From the NCBI RefSeq assembly GCF_029407905.1, contig NC_073641.1, positions 19,017,001 through 19,081,000 of the forward strand: a DNA stretch of 64,000 nt, in the 5' to 3' direction. A program made the translations under genes and the position numbers. The stretch is from Bubalus kerabau (lineage: Eukaryota > Chordata > Mammalia > Artiodactyla > Bovidae). The notes beneath the pieces were generated by a model, which worked only from the letters and a program-made list of their open reading frames with translations, was not told the DNA's origin and searched no databases. This document shows, piece after piece, positions 10,699 to 22,018 of the stretch. Each line of letters starts with the position of its first letter. Positions within the stretch are counted from its first letter, which is position 1.

Positions 10699-12016
10699 AG
10701 ATGCCTAATCTAATCCTGCCTCTCTAATCTCAAGAACTGACCTAACTGTCTCCTTTGCCACCTTCAGTGTGGTTGCTGTTCATACTCTTCTTGTTGCCTC
10801 AAGATCTGAAACTTGTTGCTACAGTTCCACACGTTACTTCTGCACTAGGAAAAATGGGGAAAGATATCCCTTTTATTAGGAGAACAAAGCCTTCAAAGAA
10901 GGCCCTAGTTGACCACCTCTTACATCTTTTAGACATAATTCAGTCCCCTGGTCATTTCTAGCTGCAATAGGAAATTGGGATACTTAGTACCTGACAAAGG
11001 GGACCAAGATTGCCATGAATATGTGCACCAATTTTGATGTATTGCTTAAGCCTAGGCGTGCTGCCAGCCAGAATAAAATGAAGATTCTGTTAGTATGGAA
11101 GAAAGGAAGAATGGATATTGAGTAGTAACCCACAATATTTCAAACTGACAGAAAGATAAGCTTCATTACAGTAGCAAGAAGACAATTTTTTTTACATAGT
11201 CATTATAGCTCATTCTGATCAGGATAGCTTTAAATTATACATGTACATTTTTTCTTTGCCAAAGGTGTCATTTAATAAGGCCTAAAGTTAAATTGAAAGC
11301 AAAAGCATAGTGAGTTTTTTGAAGTATTTATCTTATGTTCTTGACTGAAGAGATAAATTTAGTAGTTGTTTCTCAGGTAACTAAACTTTGCTGTCAGGAT
11401 TAGTTTTTTATGTATTTAATTTGCCTTTAAACCTGGGTTCTGTGCAAAGTTCCATAACTGCTTTAAAATATGGGCTTTATTAGGGATATGAAAGCTGAGA
11501 GTGCAGTAATATTTTCTCCTTATTAACTCATCGCATGATACTAGGGGTGGGGGATGGGAACCCAGAGCACTCAGATAACCACAGTGAGAAGAGACACGGC
11601 CAAGCAACTGAGCCTTTCCACGACCCTGAAAAGAACTGAGGTTCTGCAAAGAAGCACTTGATTTGTTTACCCTCAAAATCTGTTGGTTTGGGAGTTGAAT
11701 ATTGAAATATTTTTAAAAAATAGTCACTTTTGTATAAGGATTTTCAGAGGTGTGTTTTGCTTTCCTTCTCATTGGTTGGTTGTTGTTTTGGAGGCTGGGG
11801 GTTGTTTCTAAATTTCACTTCAAAAGCTACTCTAGGCGGAGTTGATAAATGAATATTGCTCTGGGGTCCACTTTGAAGAGGATGTTATGGTCAGTGCTTT
11901 AGGCTGAACACATGGTTACCACTTTATAGTTCACAAATCTGTATCTGTGACTTTATCAATAGGTCTTGGGTTAGTTAAGGTTCTCCAGAGAAACAGAATC
12001 AATAGGCTGTATTAGG

Positions 12017-12047
<31 letters not shown>

Positions 12048-12524
12048 TTTTAGAATGCTCACTACAACCTTCCCTCCCTTCCCTAAGGTCAGAAGGCTTT
12101 GTGGTCTGCCAGCGCCCAGCCTTGCTCAGCTCCCTCTCCCTTTTCTCTCATACCAACATTTCCTCTAATATCCAGACTTGGCATCCACTTCTCTGGAGAT
12201 CCAGACAAACACAGTAGTATTTGTTTCTACTTATTCCCAAGTAATCTATGAGAGTGAGTGTTTTGCTTCATCGTTGTCAGCATTTGATAGTTTCAAAATC
12301 TGTGCTACTTTGAAAAATTTAGAGTGTGTGAGGAAAGAGAAGCCTTGGATCCTCCTTCAGGGAGAGGAGATGGACTTCCTGCATTCCAGATGGGAAAGTG
12401 GAATATATTTGTCCTTTGGAATCTTATTATAGATGTTGCCCAGGTTCTAATTTATTTGCTAGGATCCTATTTCAGGTACATTATGATTAAGTGGGATTGC
12501 CTGGACTGGCTTGAGATTCTGTGT
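10699..12524. other. Unique and old non-coding DNA with an (AC)n tract
   Basis: No gene is recognised. The block around 11975-12050 contains 'ggttctccagagaaacagaa', a motif of a common old mammalian repeat, followed by an (AC)n microsatellite at about 12020-12049. Around 10760-10980 the sequence also recalls an old repeat that I cannot name. Confidence 0.5.
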
Positions 12525-12675
12525 GTGCCGGGCTTAGTCGATTCAGTGACTCTTTGCGGCCCCAGGGACTATAGCCCGCCAGGCTCCTCTGTCCACGGGC
12601 ATTCTCCAGGCAAGAATACTGGAGTGGGTTGCCATGCCCTCTTCCAGGGGATCTTCCCAACCCAGGTTCTAACTG
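12525..12675 (-). mobile_element. Bov-tA SINE, truncated
   Basis: The minus-strand body is intact from 'gcttagtcgattcagtgact' to 'ggatcttcccaacccagg'. The tRNA-like head is missing, so the copy is 5'-truncated. Confidence 0.85.
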
Positions 12676-13175
12676 CATGGATGACACTATCAAGATTTTG
12701 GGAAAAAGCATTTGAAATTTCAAACAGTTGGTTCATAACTACCCATGTACACACGCTGGAAGCTGGGGAGGCCTGTACTGACATACAGTGGGAGCACAAA
12801 TGTGGTAAAGTATAAAACATAGGGAATATAACTCAATATCACAAGAAACTGTAAGAAAAAAAACGAAGTGTGACGATCGAGATAATTCTTGCTGCATATC
12901 AAGCAGCAAATTGATATGCCAGTGAATTCCTGTCTTTTTATTTTAAGAGGAATTCTGGTCAAGCAAAACCTTACATAGACCCTGTATGTGAAAGAGACGA
13001 AAAGCGACACTGCTCTGGCTTCAGTAGGGATGGAGGTTGGAGCTGGTGTGCTCATCCCACTCTACCAGTGTGGTAGCTAGCTGCAGGAGAGCTCCATGGA
13101 ACCTCTGGGTCTACAGAACACAGTTTAATAGCACTGTTAGAGATGACTCTCTTTCTTGGACTGCTAAGCAAATCC
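12676..13175. other. Non-coding, nothing recognised
   Basis: No repeat, RNA or exon is recognised in this stretch. Confidence 0.5.
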
Positions 13176-13399
13176 AACATCATGCTAAGTCGCTTCAATC
13201 TTATCTGACTCTTTGTGACACTATGAACTACAGTCTGTCAGATCCCTCTGTTCATGGGGTTCTCCAGGCAAGGATACTGGAATGGGTTGCTGTTTCCTCC
13301 TCCAGGGGATCTTCCTGAGCCAGGGATTGAACCTGCATCTCCTATGTCTCCTGCATTGGCAGGCGGGTTCTTTGCCACTAGCGCCACCTAGGAGGCTCA
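13176..13399 (-). mobile_element. Bov-tA SINE
   Basis: On the minus strand it runs from 'agcctcctaggtggcgctag' (head), through the 'gcctgccaatgcaggagaca'-type head and B box, to the gctaagtcgcttc tail side. It is nearly full length. It immediately precedes the palindrome at 13415. Confidence 0.9.
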
Positions 13400-13414
13400 A
13401 GCATCTCATCGGAG

Positions 13415-13463
13415 CACAGATGAGTTATCACACATATTTTAAATGTGTGATAACTCATCTGTG
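13415..13463. repeat. Perfect 21-bp inverted repeat, 7-nt loop
   Basis: The left arm 13415-13435 (starting cacagatgagttatc) and right arm 13443-13463 (ending gataactcatctgtg) are exact reverse complements. The loop is attttaa. No recognised repeat contains it. It would form a strong short hairpin in RNA or a cruciform in DNA. Confidence 0.95.
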
Positions 13464-14194
13464 ATCAATCAGATGTCACACATGCTGGTCCTTGCCCTCT
13501 TGGACTACAGATTGCTTTATTGGGCTTCCCCACTCTGTTTGTTACTCAGGAGGTAGACCCCTGCAGGTTATGGTTTCCCAGATTCCTGTTGGGTTTGGCC
13601 ATTGGGAGGCCAAGGCCAAAGATTGCTGGCAGAAAGTGAAGAAGAAAGAGTATTTATCTTCTCTCCTATCCCATTCTCCCACTCAGCCCCTCCCCATCTT
13701 TGGTGATGTTGCTAGAAGGGACCATGCCTCTTCTGCAGCTCCAGTTCCTCTGGATTGAACTGCCATGGGTCTAGTCTCTGACAGGGGGTACCAAAAATCT
13801 AAGAAACATGACAGAAAAATCTTAAAACTGAGAAACTTCTGTTCACTCACTTAATCATTTTTTCCCCTGATTACTGGGGGTAAGAGGGAGAAAAAGCATC
13901 CTTTTTCTATTTTTAGCAGTGGAATGCCCAAGAAGCAAGGTTTGAAATCATGGTATTACTGAAACAAACGTAATATTTTTTTTTATAAGCTTTTGGATTT
14001 TAAGAGAAGATTATGTTGAGGATCATGTTGGTTGGAATTTGGGGCTATTTTGAATCCCTCCCCATAACAACAGGGATCTGGAGAGGTGTCCCAGGAATAA
14101 GTAAATGTGCAGAACAGCTTCAGCTCTCCTGTCTGCCATCATTTCCCTACCCAGATGTACAGCACAAGTTGAGTCCTTAAAGTGTTTATTTGCA
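13464..14194. other. Non-coding, old repeat likely at 13515-13790
   Basis: The sequence 'gtttggccattgggaggcca' and its surroundings recall a common old mammalian repeat whose family I cannot fix. The rest is unassigned. Confidence 0.4.
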
Positions 14195-14397
14195 TACTCT
14201 GTTGCTCAGCGGTGTCTGACTCTTTGCAACTCCATGGACTGTAGCCCACCATGCTTTTCTGTCCATAGGATTTCCCAGACAAGAATACTGTAGGTTGCCA
14301 TTTCCTCCTCAAGGGGATCTTCCCCAACTAGGGATTGAATTAGTGTCTCCTGCATTGGCAAGCAGATTCTTTACCGCTGAGCCACTGAGGAAGTCCA
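14195..14397 (-). mobile_element. Bov-tA SINE
   Basis: The minus-strand SINE has a diverged body ('ggatttcccagacaagaata') and a clear head ('ctttaccgctgagccactga'). It is nearly complete. Confidence 0.88.
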
Positions 14398-14942
14398 AAG
14401 TGCTTAGAAACTTAGGTTATTTCATCCACCTTTACATCTTTCCTGGTTTATAAATGGAATCTATATTAATTGGATCTCTTGATTCTGGGAAGGTTTGGGA
14501 TCTAAACGCCAATACAATCAGCTTAATGTCTAAAGATTCTGAGAGTTTCTAAGGAGACACTAGGAAGGGGTTTGCTTTCTGGGCAAACAAGTACATTCGA
14601 AAGGGAAAGATCAGTTGCTAAAGAAAGGATTCCACACCCTCTTCTCTTTTATACAGAATCTTTATTCTGAATGTCATTTGTGTATTGACAGGAAAGACCA
14701 TGTTAGTTCCCTTGACTTCCACATGGACATCATGGCATGGATAAAATCTTCTAAGATTCTGTGAAATGGACTTCTCTTTGTCTTCTTATAAATTAACTCA
14801 GGACCACAAAGGCTCACAGTCACTAAGCGGGCAGTCATTGCCTTGGTAATAGGAGAGTCTATAAATTTTCAGGGAACCTTCTCTTGGGAGTAGAGTTCTT
14901 CTTGCCTATATTTAAGTGGCGAGAATTAGAGGAAAAGTTTTC
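14398..14942. other. Non-coding, nothing recognised
   Basis: Apparently unique sequence with no exon or repeat that I can name. Confidence 0.5.
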
Positions 14943-14952
14943 TTAACTTTGG

Positions 14953-15157
14953 TGCGTGTGTGCTCAGTTGCCTTTGTGACGTTATGAACTGTAGCCCACC
15001 AGGCTCCTCTGTCCATGGGATTTTCCAGGCAAGAATATTGGAATGGGTTGCCCTTTCCTCCTCCAGGCAATCTTCTTGACCCAGGAATCGAACCCACGTC
15101 TCCTGCATCTCCTGCATTGCAGGCAGATTCCTTATTGCAGAGCCACCGGGGAAGCCC
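14953..15157 (-). mobile_element. Bov-tA SINE with TSDs
   Basis: The element ends in the head 'gagccaccggggaagccc'. TSDs ttaactttgg (14943-14952) and ttaattttgg (15158-15167) differ by one base. Confidence 0.92.
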
Positions 15158-15167
15158 TTAATTTTGG

Positions 15168-15690
15168 TAAGAAAGACCAGTTCAAAACTACTGATGTCAT
15201 TCTTCCCTGCCCAGTGTTGCCCTAATCTAGGTCCTAGTCTGTGGCGCAGTTCCTGAACCAAAAGAATCAAGCTCGGAGCTAAAAAGTCACCTTCTCTTCA
15301 TCAGTACTGGCCCATGGAATCCGAAGTGGCCCTGTAGACCTGGGCATGGGGTGGCCCACTCAGCAGTAGCCTCTTTGCTTACCCCCACCATCTGTCCCAG
15401 GTCTAGCTAGGAGTCTGCTCTGGTTCTCGATAGGATTCTTAACTCTGTTGAAACCAGAGCCCTGACCTGAGTTTAGCTTTTTGTCCAGGGCTGGCCTTCC
15501 CAAGCCTTGTCTGCCCTCTTTCCCTGGTTGGCTGAGGTCTTGCTTCAGCCAGATGGACACCTCTCCCGATCATTCCCAAAGCAAGATGCTGCTATATACC
15601 TGGAAATCCCTACATGCCAGGTTCTGATTCACAGCTCAGATTCTGTGAGTGTCAGCCCTCCCATGGACATTGTAACGTGGACTGCTGTTC
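15168..15690. other. Non-coding, nothing recognised
   Basis: Moderately GC-rich apparently unique DNA. No gene evidence. Confidence 0.5.
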
Positions 15691-15702
15691 CCTCTTCTGG
15701 GG

Positions 15703-15888
15703 TGCGTGTGTGCTAAGTCACTTCAGCCATGGCCCACTCTTTGTGACCCCATGGACTGCAGCCTGCCAGGCTCCTCTATCCATCGAATTCTCCAGGCAAG
15801 AATTCTGGAGTGGATTGTCACGCCCTCCTTCAGGGGATCTTCCTGACCCTGAGATCAAACCTGCATCTCTTGCATTGGCAGGCGGGTT
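15703..15888 (-). mobile_element. Bov-tA SINE with TSDs
   Basis: The minus-strand copy has lost the outer head. It is flanked by the exact 12-bp TSD cctcttctgggg (15691-15702 and 15889-15900). Confidence 0.92.
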
Positions 15889-15900
15889 CCTCTTCTGGGG

Positions 15901-16393
15901 ATACATTCTAAAATTTGTTCAATTCCCTCCTAGCTCCAGTCTCAGTCACTGTCTCTCCCTTCTAGACTGAAATTAGGTTTCCAGGTTAATGCTGCGACAT
16001 TTCTGCCAACTGGGTCTTGACATCCAGGTAATAAGAAAGAGATATAATACCCAGCTTGATTTGGAATGGCATAAACTTATAAATGTATATGCAGTCTCTA
16101 TGTATGTGCACATTTAAAAAATGGAAATACCTTTTTTTCTGATAGAATGAAATTATCGTAAAAAACTTAAAGTTTCCCCACCATAATTACCCCTCTGAGT
16201 CATAATGTTAACAGCTTATATTGATATTATCTTCCCAGATCTTTTATAAGGAAGTATAAATTCAAACATATATTATAATTTAATTAAGTATAAAATGTAT
16301 ATTTAAAACATAAATTGGATTATATTTTTATGTAGTTTGTTTTTCATTTGAACTTCATCATTTATTGTTGGACATCATCCTGTTCTCATTTTT
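15901..16393 (-). mobile_element. Possible old L1M fragment
   Basis: From about 16060 the AT-rich sequence ('ttggattatatttttatgta', 'catttattgttggacatcat') recalls a decayed minus-strand L1. It is called weakly. 15901-16060 is unassigned. Confidence 0.3.
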
Positions 16394-16761
16394 ATTTATT
16401 TTTTTTTCTTTCTAGTACTTTTCTCATTTTATGCATTTTTAAAATTCTTTTTAAAAAATTGTTTATTTTTAATTGAAGGGCAATTGCTTTACAGTATTGT
16501 GCTGGTTTCTGCCAAACATTAACATGAATCTGCCATAGATATACATGTCTCCTCCCTCTTGGACCTCCCCCCATCTCCCTCCCCATTGCACCCCTCTGGG
16601 TTGTTACAGAGTGCAGGTTTGAGTTCCTTGAGTCAAACAGCAAATTCCCATTGGCTATCTATTTTACATAGGGTAATGTATGTTTCCATGTTACTCTCTC
16701 CATACATCATTTTATGTATTTTAAAAAACGTTTTATTTTATACTGGAGCATAGCTGATTAA
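16394..16761 (-). mobile_element. L1 LINE 3' end, 5'-truncated, long TSD
   Basis: The minus-strand L1 3' UTR ('caattgctttacagtattgt', 'gttacagagtgcaggtttga', 'ccatgttactctctccatac') is followed by a second L1-like 3' piece. The flanking TSD is about 18 bp, catcct[g/a]ttctcatttt (16376-16393 and 16762-16779), with one mismatch. Confidence 0.85.
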
Positions 16762-16849
16762 CATCCTATTCTCATTTTAAATCTGAATTCTCTTTGGCTC
16801 AGCTTCAGAGTAGTCTGTGATTTAAGTATGAAAGAATAATTCTTCTCTT

Positions 16850-16891
16850 TTTATAGGTTTTAGGTTGGGGTTTATAGGTTTTAGGGTGGGG
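16850..16891. repeat. 21-bp tandem duplication
   Basis: Two adjacent copies, 16850-16870 and 16871-16891, start tttataggttttagg and differ at one position. Confidence 0.9.
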
Positions 16892-17989
16892 TTATTCGTT
16901 AAATTATTTATAGTGATAGGTTTTACAGAAATAGATGTTTTTTTATTGAGACCATCAAAACCCTCAGTGCCTAAATGATTCTGCTGATTAAGTGGAAAAC
17001 ATGTGAGGGCATGTCAAGCTGTCAAGCGAAAGAGAAGGAGATCTCTCCCTAATGTAAATGGATTACATAAAGACCTGACCTCCCATTGCAGCAAGTTCTG
17101 GTATATCATGCTCTAAAGGCCAGGTAGATATTACTCTGCAAGGTTCTTGTAGAATGTTGAACTTTTAAAACGAAGAACCAAATTTTAAAACTGTCATAAA
17201 TCTGAGTCTGGCTTTCAGAAGGCAAGAATGCTATTTTTAGTGTCCGGATTGCAGTCTTTCCCTTTGGTGGTTGATGATGACCGCACAGTAAGAATGAAAA
17301 ATGAAACTTTCAGAGATTGGATAGCTAAGCAGATTGAAAATAACACCCAGACAGTGAAGCCTTTGGGTCACTAATTTGAATTCAGCTCAGCTCAGTGACG
17401 ACTACAAATTGTTCTGTCTGATGGCAGCGAGGCTTGCAGAAAATACGTTCCTCATGGTTATCTGTGTTAATTCTCTCTCTCTGCTTGTTGGAACCAGGTT
17501 TGCTCATTTTCGATTGTAATCCCCTAGAGGGCAAGGGCTACAGCTGCATAATATGCTTTTTACACCTTCATTTAGAAGAGTCGATTAGATGATTTTGATA
17601 AGGGAAATGAAGAAATGCTTTTTCTGAGGTGAGCTGGCTGGTGTGAAATCCTGGCTCCAAGCATTCCTGTGAAATATGCGCATCATCCCTTCTGGTTTGT
17701 TCTGAGTGGCCTTGGAAATAGTTTAGTCTCATGCAATGGCAGATAGTCTCCTTTTATAGTCCTGTCAGCAAATGCTACAGCTCAAATCCTGAAATTTAAA
17801 CACACATCTCTCTTATTTTTTTGATTTGCACACATCTGCTGGAATCCAACTTGACACCCACATTTTCTGTTGTCTTCCTTACTCACTTCAGCACGCCTTG
17901 ACCATAACAATATTAATCCATTTGTCTGTTAAATATTAATTTCATCCTCCGCTGATACTGATTTTTTTTTGTCTGTGTGTGTGAATGTG
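16892..17989. other. Unique non-coding DNA
   Basis: No recent repeat is seen. A short L2-like motif ('cccctagagggcaagggct') lies near 17520-17545. No exon evidence. Confidence 0.5.
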
Positions 17990-18390
17990 TCCTATCTTTC
18001 TATGTAAAGCAAACATTTTGAGGGTCAAGACCATTCCTTATATCTTTTTGTAACCTCCCCAGAGAAGGCAATGGCACCCCACTCCAGTACTCTTGCCTGG
18101 AAAATCCCATGGACGGAGGAGTCTGGTGGGCTGCAGTCCATGGAGTCGCTAGGAGTCGGATACGACTGAGCAACTTCACTTTCCCTTTTCACTTTCATGC
18201 ATTGGAGAAGGAAATGGCAACCCACTCCAGTGTTCTTGCCTGGAGAATCCCAGGGACGGGGGAGCCTGGTGGGCTGCCGTCTATGGGGTCGCACAGAGTT
18301 GGTCACGACTGAAGCGACTTAGCAGCAGCAGCAGCAGTGACTAGTACAATGTTTGCTATAGTACATGCTAGTATTGGCAGATTTTATTAA
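17990..18390 (-). mobile_element. L2 LINE 3' end split by BovA2
   Basis: The left block 'ttttgagggtcaagaccatt' and the right block 'gactagtacaatgtttgcta..gtacatgct' follow the order of the antisense L2 3' end ('gagggcagggaccgtg..agtgcctggca'). The BovA2 occupies the gap. Confidence 0.6.
18061..18337 (+). mobile_element. BovA2 dimeric SINE
   Basis: Full dimer: 'agagaaggcaatggcacccc', first monomer, the linker 'ccttttcactttcatgcatt', second monomer, and tail agcagcagcagcagcag. It interrupts an L2 3' end. Confidence 0.94.
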
Positions 18391-21136
18391 TAACATTGTT
18401 GAATAATAGTCCTAGAAATTTTCATAGTCTTTTATAATAACTGATATTATATGAACTGTGCTTCTTTTTTGACTCATTTAATGTTATATTTTCAGTGTTA
18501 TGGAGGCAGTGCCCATACATTCATGTAGATTGTATATTGTACAACTCTAGAGGGGCCTGTTTACATAGACAATGCTATGGTGATTGGAAGCTCTAATTTC
18601 AGGTGATTGGAGGCTCTAATTTCAGGCAATTTCAGGCTCTAATGGCTCTGCAAAATGGAGATCAAAGAATGATGGCACTGTGCTCAAAAATAAAACATAT
18701 GTCTGTAACTGCAAAAGGCTACACAGATAAGAATAAGTCACTAGTACACTTGCTTTTGAACCAAAACTCAATAGAATAGGGATAACATTTTTCAACAAGT
18801 GGGTGTTTCCACTCCTTCTACTCCACTTTGCCATCCCAAGTAATTAAAAAATAAAAAACTTCCTTGAAGATTCAGTTTACTCCTGTCCTTAGCCCTCTAA
18901 ATAGTTAATTTTTTGTCAACCCAGGTTTGGAGCGTTTGTGATGCAGAATCAGGAGATTCTATTGAGACAGACAGGATTAGAAAGCAGAGAGGACAAGAGA
19001 AGGAAAAATAATGCAGGGTCCTGACTCCCGGGGTTGGTGGAGAGATTGAGAGAATAAGAAGCTCAGATCAGGGTAGGCTGGGGGAGAGAGGAGAGGGTAA
19101 GGTGCTTCAGGAAGTGCTGCAGACACGTTGCAAGCGGGCTCTCTTTATGCCTGCATACCAAGGTAGGTTAGGCTCTGCTGTAGTTGCAGCGTGCAAACAG
19201 CTAAATCTCTTTGGCCTCACACAGCAAAGTGTATATATGCCAGTCCCAATCTCCCAATCCATCCCACATCCCCTGTCCCCACTTGGTATCCATGTTTGTT
19301 CTCTGAATCTGTTCTAACCAAAGCTCATTTCTTACTGAACATCTGGTTCAGGTACCACCTGACCGGTGTGTGCAGGAGTGCTCTATGTGGTGACTCGGTG
19401 GCCTCAGCTGCTTTGATCTGGACTCTGCCGTCAGAAGAATGGCAGGGGAGGAGGGGACAAGGAGACTTCACAGTCTTCAAAGCTTTAGCTAGGAAGAAAT
19501 TTTTACCTGAAGCCCCAAGGCTGCCTGACTGCAGGGAGACTGGGAAGCAGTTTTACATAAGCCTGGGAAGTGGAAACTATATAGATGGGCTCTGCTAATA
19601 CCTACCTCTGGCTCTTCAGAAGCACTGGAAGGACTGGAATTGCTTTTGCTTTTGGTGGCTGATGGTGTCTCTTACAGGCTATACCTCTCTGAGACTGGGC
19701 CACAGAGGCCTTGGAATTTATTTGGCTTATACAGAAAAAGACAACGATAGGTTATAAAACTTCCTTAAAAGTTTCTAAAAAATACAATAAAGTAACTGTC
19801 ATCCTGCTAAGTATTTATTATAAGAGCTTTTGAAAGTTTCTGGCCCCTTGCTCTCTCTTTTTTCCCCTTTAGTGAGAAAATACTCATGAATGCAATTACT
19901 TCCATGACTTATTCAGAGGAAGTTTTAAATTTGGTTTTATTTCCTTTGTTTCCTTGATATTCACTTTATTAGGCATCTTAAGATGGAGAAAAGGTTATAA
20001 ATTCCCTTCAGTGTCATTGAAAGGAAGCCTGTCTAGAATAACATAAATGTGATGGTCATTCATGATTCCTTTGAGCTTTATGACTCTTCCAAGAAAATAA
20101 AACGTCTGTACTGCAAATTCATAGGAGAAACGAAGCTGGCAGTATGTGTCTAATGTGATTTCTTAGCAAGTGTATTTTAGCAGAGGACGAAAGATTATAG
20201 AACTACATACAATCTTTTTTTTTGAAAATAGTAGGATAAATTAGGAAACAATTTTAGATTTTTCTGCAATTTCCTCAACAGAAACCACTATATTTTAGGA
20301 GAGATCATCTGATTATTTGTGTCTTGACAACATTTCGACAGTTTCAACAGGTGGTCCATACCATTAACAACAGCAACGAAAACCTAGTTGTCATAAATGA
20401 GAGCAAGAGAAGGCACGATTGAATATTTCAGTCTGCAATTACATTTTCTGCATAATTAGTCATAACTTGAGCATCCAAACATGGATGCATGCGTAATTAA
20501 TTATGACTTATTTAAAAGCACTCGGGTTGTGACACTTTGTTCTTCATTTCCTGCAAATCAAATTACCGAAGTTTTCATTTCATTTAAAAATAATTTTCCC
20601 TGCTTAATTTTTTTTTAATTTCAATGGAGATATAAGGTTGATTACAGACTAAGTAACTGAGGCAGTAAGGTAAACACCATGAAGGAAGGGAGGGAGGGAT
20701 AATATCTGAAAGCCTAAGATTGCAGAGGGTTAGAAGAGCTTGCTCTGAAGCTGGGGCGGAAACTGAGGATAGGGCTGGCAGGGCTAAGTAATGAATGATT
20801 TTCATGGTGTTTTTGATTGGGTTATCTTAGCTGAGAAAAGATAACACATTAAAAGAAATAACACAGATGAAAAAAGCCTAATGATCAAATGATTAAACAT
20901 TTGGAGACAAAGCTAACTACCATCTTTTGAAACACATTCATCTGAAATATTCTGTTAACCAATGAATGTGTTATTTTTAGAAGATTTAGATGGCGTTCCT
21001 TCTTTACTGATAGAGTCCATGGATTGTTTGAAGAGAGTCAAGATGTACTGCCTGGACGTGTGTTTTGGCCTTTTCTCAAAGATTATGTGATGCCACCTTG
21101 ATAACTTTGTCCATGGAAAGGGCTTTTAACTGTTGG
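18390..21136. other. Long repeat-poor non-coding stretch
   Basis: 2.7 kb without a recognised young element. It holds a small tandem duplication at 18581-18645. 20160-20560 carries homeodomain-type TAATTA motifs, which makes it a candidate conserved non-coding element. Short frames here show no domains. Confidence 0.45.
18581..18645. repeat. 23-bp tandem duplication plus partial third copy
   Basis: Units 18581-18603 and 18604-18626 (tgattgga[a/g]gctctaattt..) differ by one base. A partial third copy runs to 18645. Confidence 0.9.
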
Positions 21137-21151
21137 CAAGTGCCTTTTCTG

Positions 21152-22003
21152 TTTCTCAGCTGACTCATGCAGGAGACTTGGGTTCATTCCTTGTGTCAGG
21201 AAGATTCCCTGGAGGAAGAAGTGGCAACCTACTCCAGTATTCTTTATTCTCTCTTTATGTATTTTTAGTTGGAGGATAATCGCTTTACGACATTGTGCTG
21301 GTTTCTGACATCCATTAACATGAGTCAGCGATAGGTATACCTATGTCTCCTCCCCCTTGATACTTTCTCCCACCTCCCACCCCATCTCACCTGCTAGGTT
21401 GTAACAGAGTACCGGTTTCAGCTCCCTGAGTCCTACAGCAAATTTCCACTGGCTTTCTGTTTTACATGTGAAAAATGTGTATGTTTCCATGCTACTCTCT
21501 CACTTTGTTCCTCCCTCTCCTTCCCTCGCTGCCCACGAATCTGTTCTTAAGTCTGCATCCCCACTGTTGCCTTGCAAATAGGTTCATCAATACCATCTTT
21601 CTAGGTTCCATATATATGCATTAATATATGGTATTTATTTTTCTCTTTCTGAATTACTCTGTATAATAGGCTCTAGGTTCACCCACGTCATCAGGACTGA
21701 CTCAAATGTGTTCCTTTCTATGGCTGAATAATATTCCATTGTATATATGTACCACAGCTTCTTTATCCATTCATCTGTGGATGAACATCTAGATTGCTTC
21801 CATGTCCTAGCTATTGTAAATAATGTTGCAATGAACATTGGGATATATGTGCCTTTTTCAGTTATGGTTTCCTCAGGGTATGTGCCCAGTCCACTCCAGT
21901 ATTCTTGCCTGGATAATTCTATGGACAGAGGAGACAGATGGGCTACAGTTCCAGGGAGTTGCAAAGAATTGGACACAACTGAGAAACTGAGCAGGCATGC
22001 ATT
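21152..22003 (+). mobile_element. Bov-tA SINE split by an L1
   Basis: SINE parts 21152-21244 and 21893-22003 are collinear (ctcagctgactcatgcagg..actccagtattctt | gcctggataattct..ggacacaactgag). Outer TSDs are caagtgccttttctg (21137-21151) and caggtgccttttctg (22004-22018), with one mismatch. The head has lost part of the A-box region. Confidence 0.9.
21245..21892 (-). mobile_element. L1 LINE, 5'-truncated, inside a Bov-tA
   Basis: The minus-strand 3' UTR and ORF2 C-terminus (WKQSRCSSTDEW, EYYSAIERNTF) are present. The exact 14-bp TSD actccagtattctt (21231-21244 and 21893-21906) is itself SINE sequence. The L1 is therefore younger than the SINE. Confidence 0.92.
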
Positions 22004-22018
22004 CAGGTGCCTTTTCTG

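Noticed and set aside
10755..10961. 68-codon frame with a hydrophobic N-terminus resembling a signal peptide
   Set aside because: Short, no homologue recognised, no promoter or splice context. The surrounding sequence resembles an old repeat.
13415..13463. Palindrome as a microRNA precursor
   Set aside because: A 49-nt hairpin with a 7-nt loop is shorter than typical pre-miRNA, and there is no sign of expression from sequence alone. Kept only as a structural finding.
16871..16891. Interstitial telomeric repeat
   Set aside because: Only one ttaggg is present within a 21-bp duplication; there is no tandem hexamer array.
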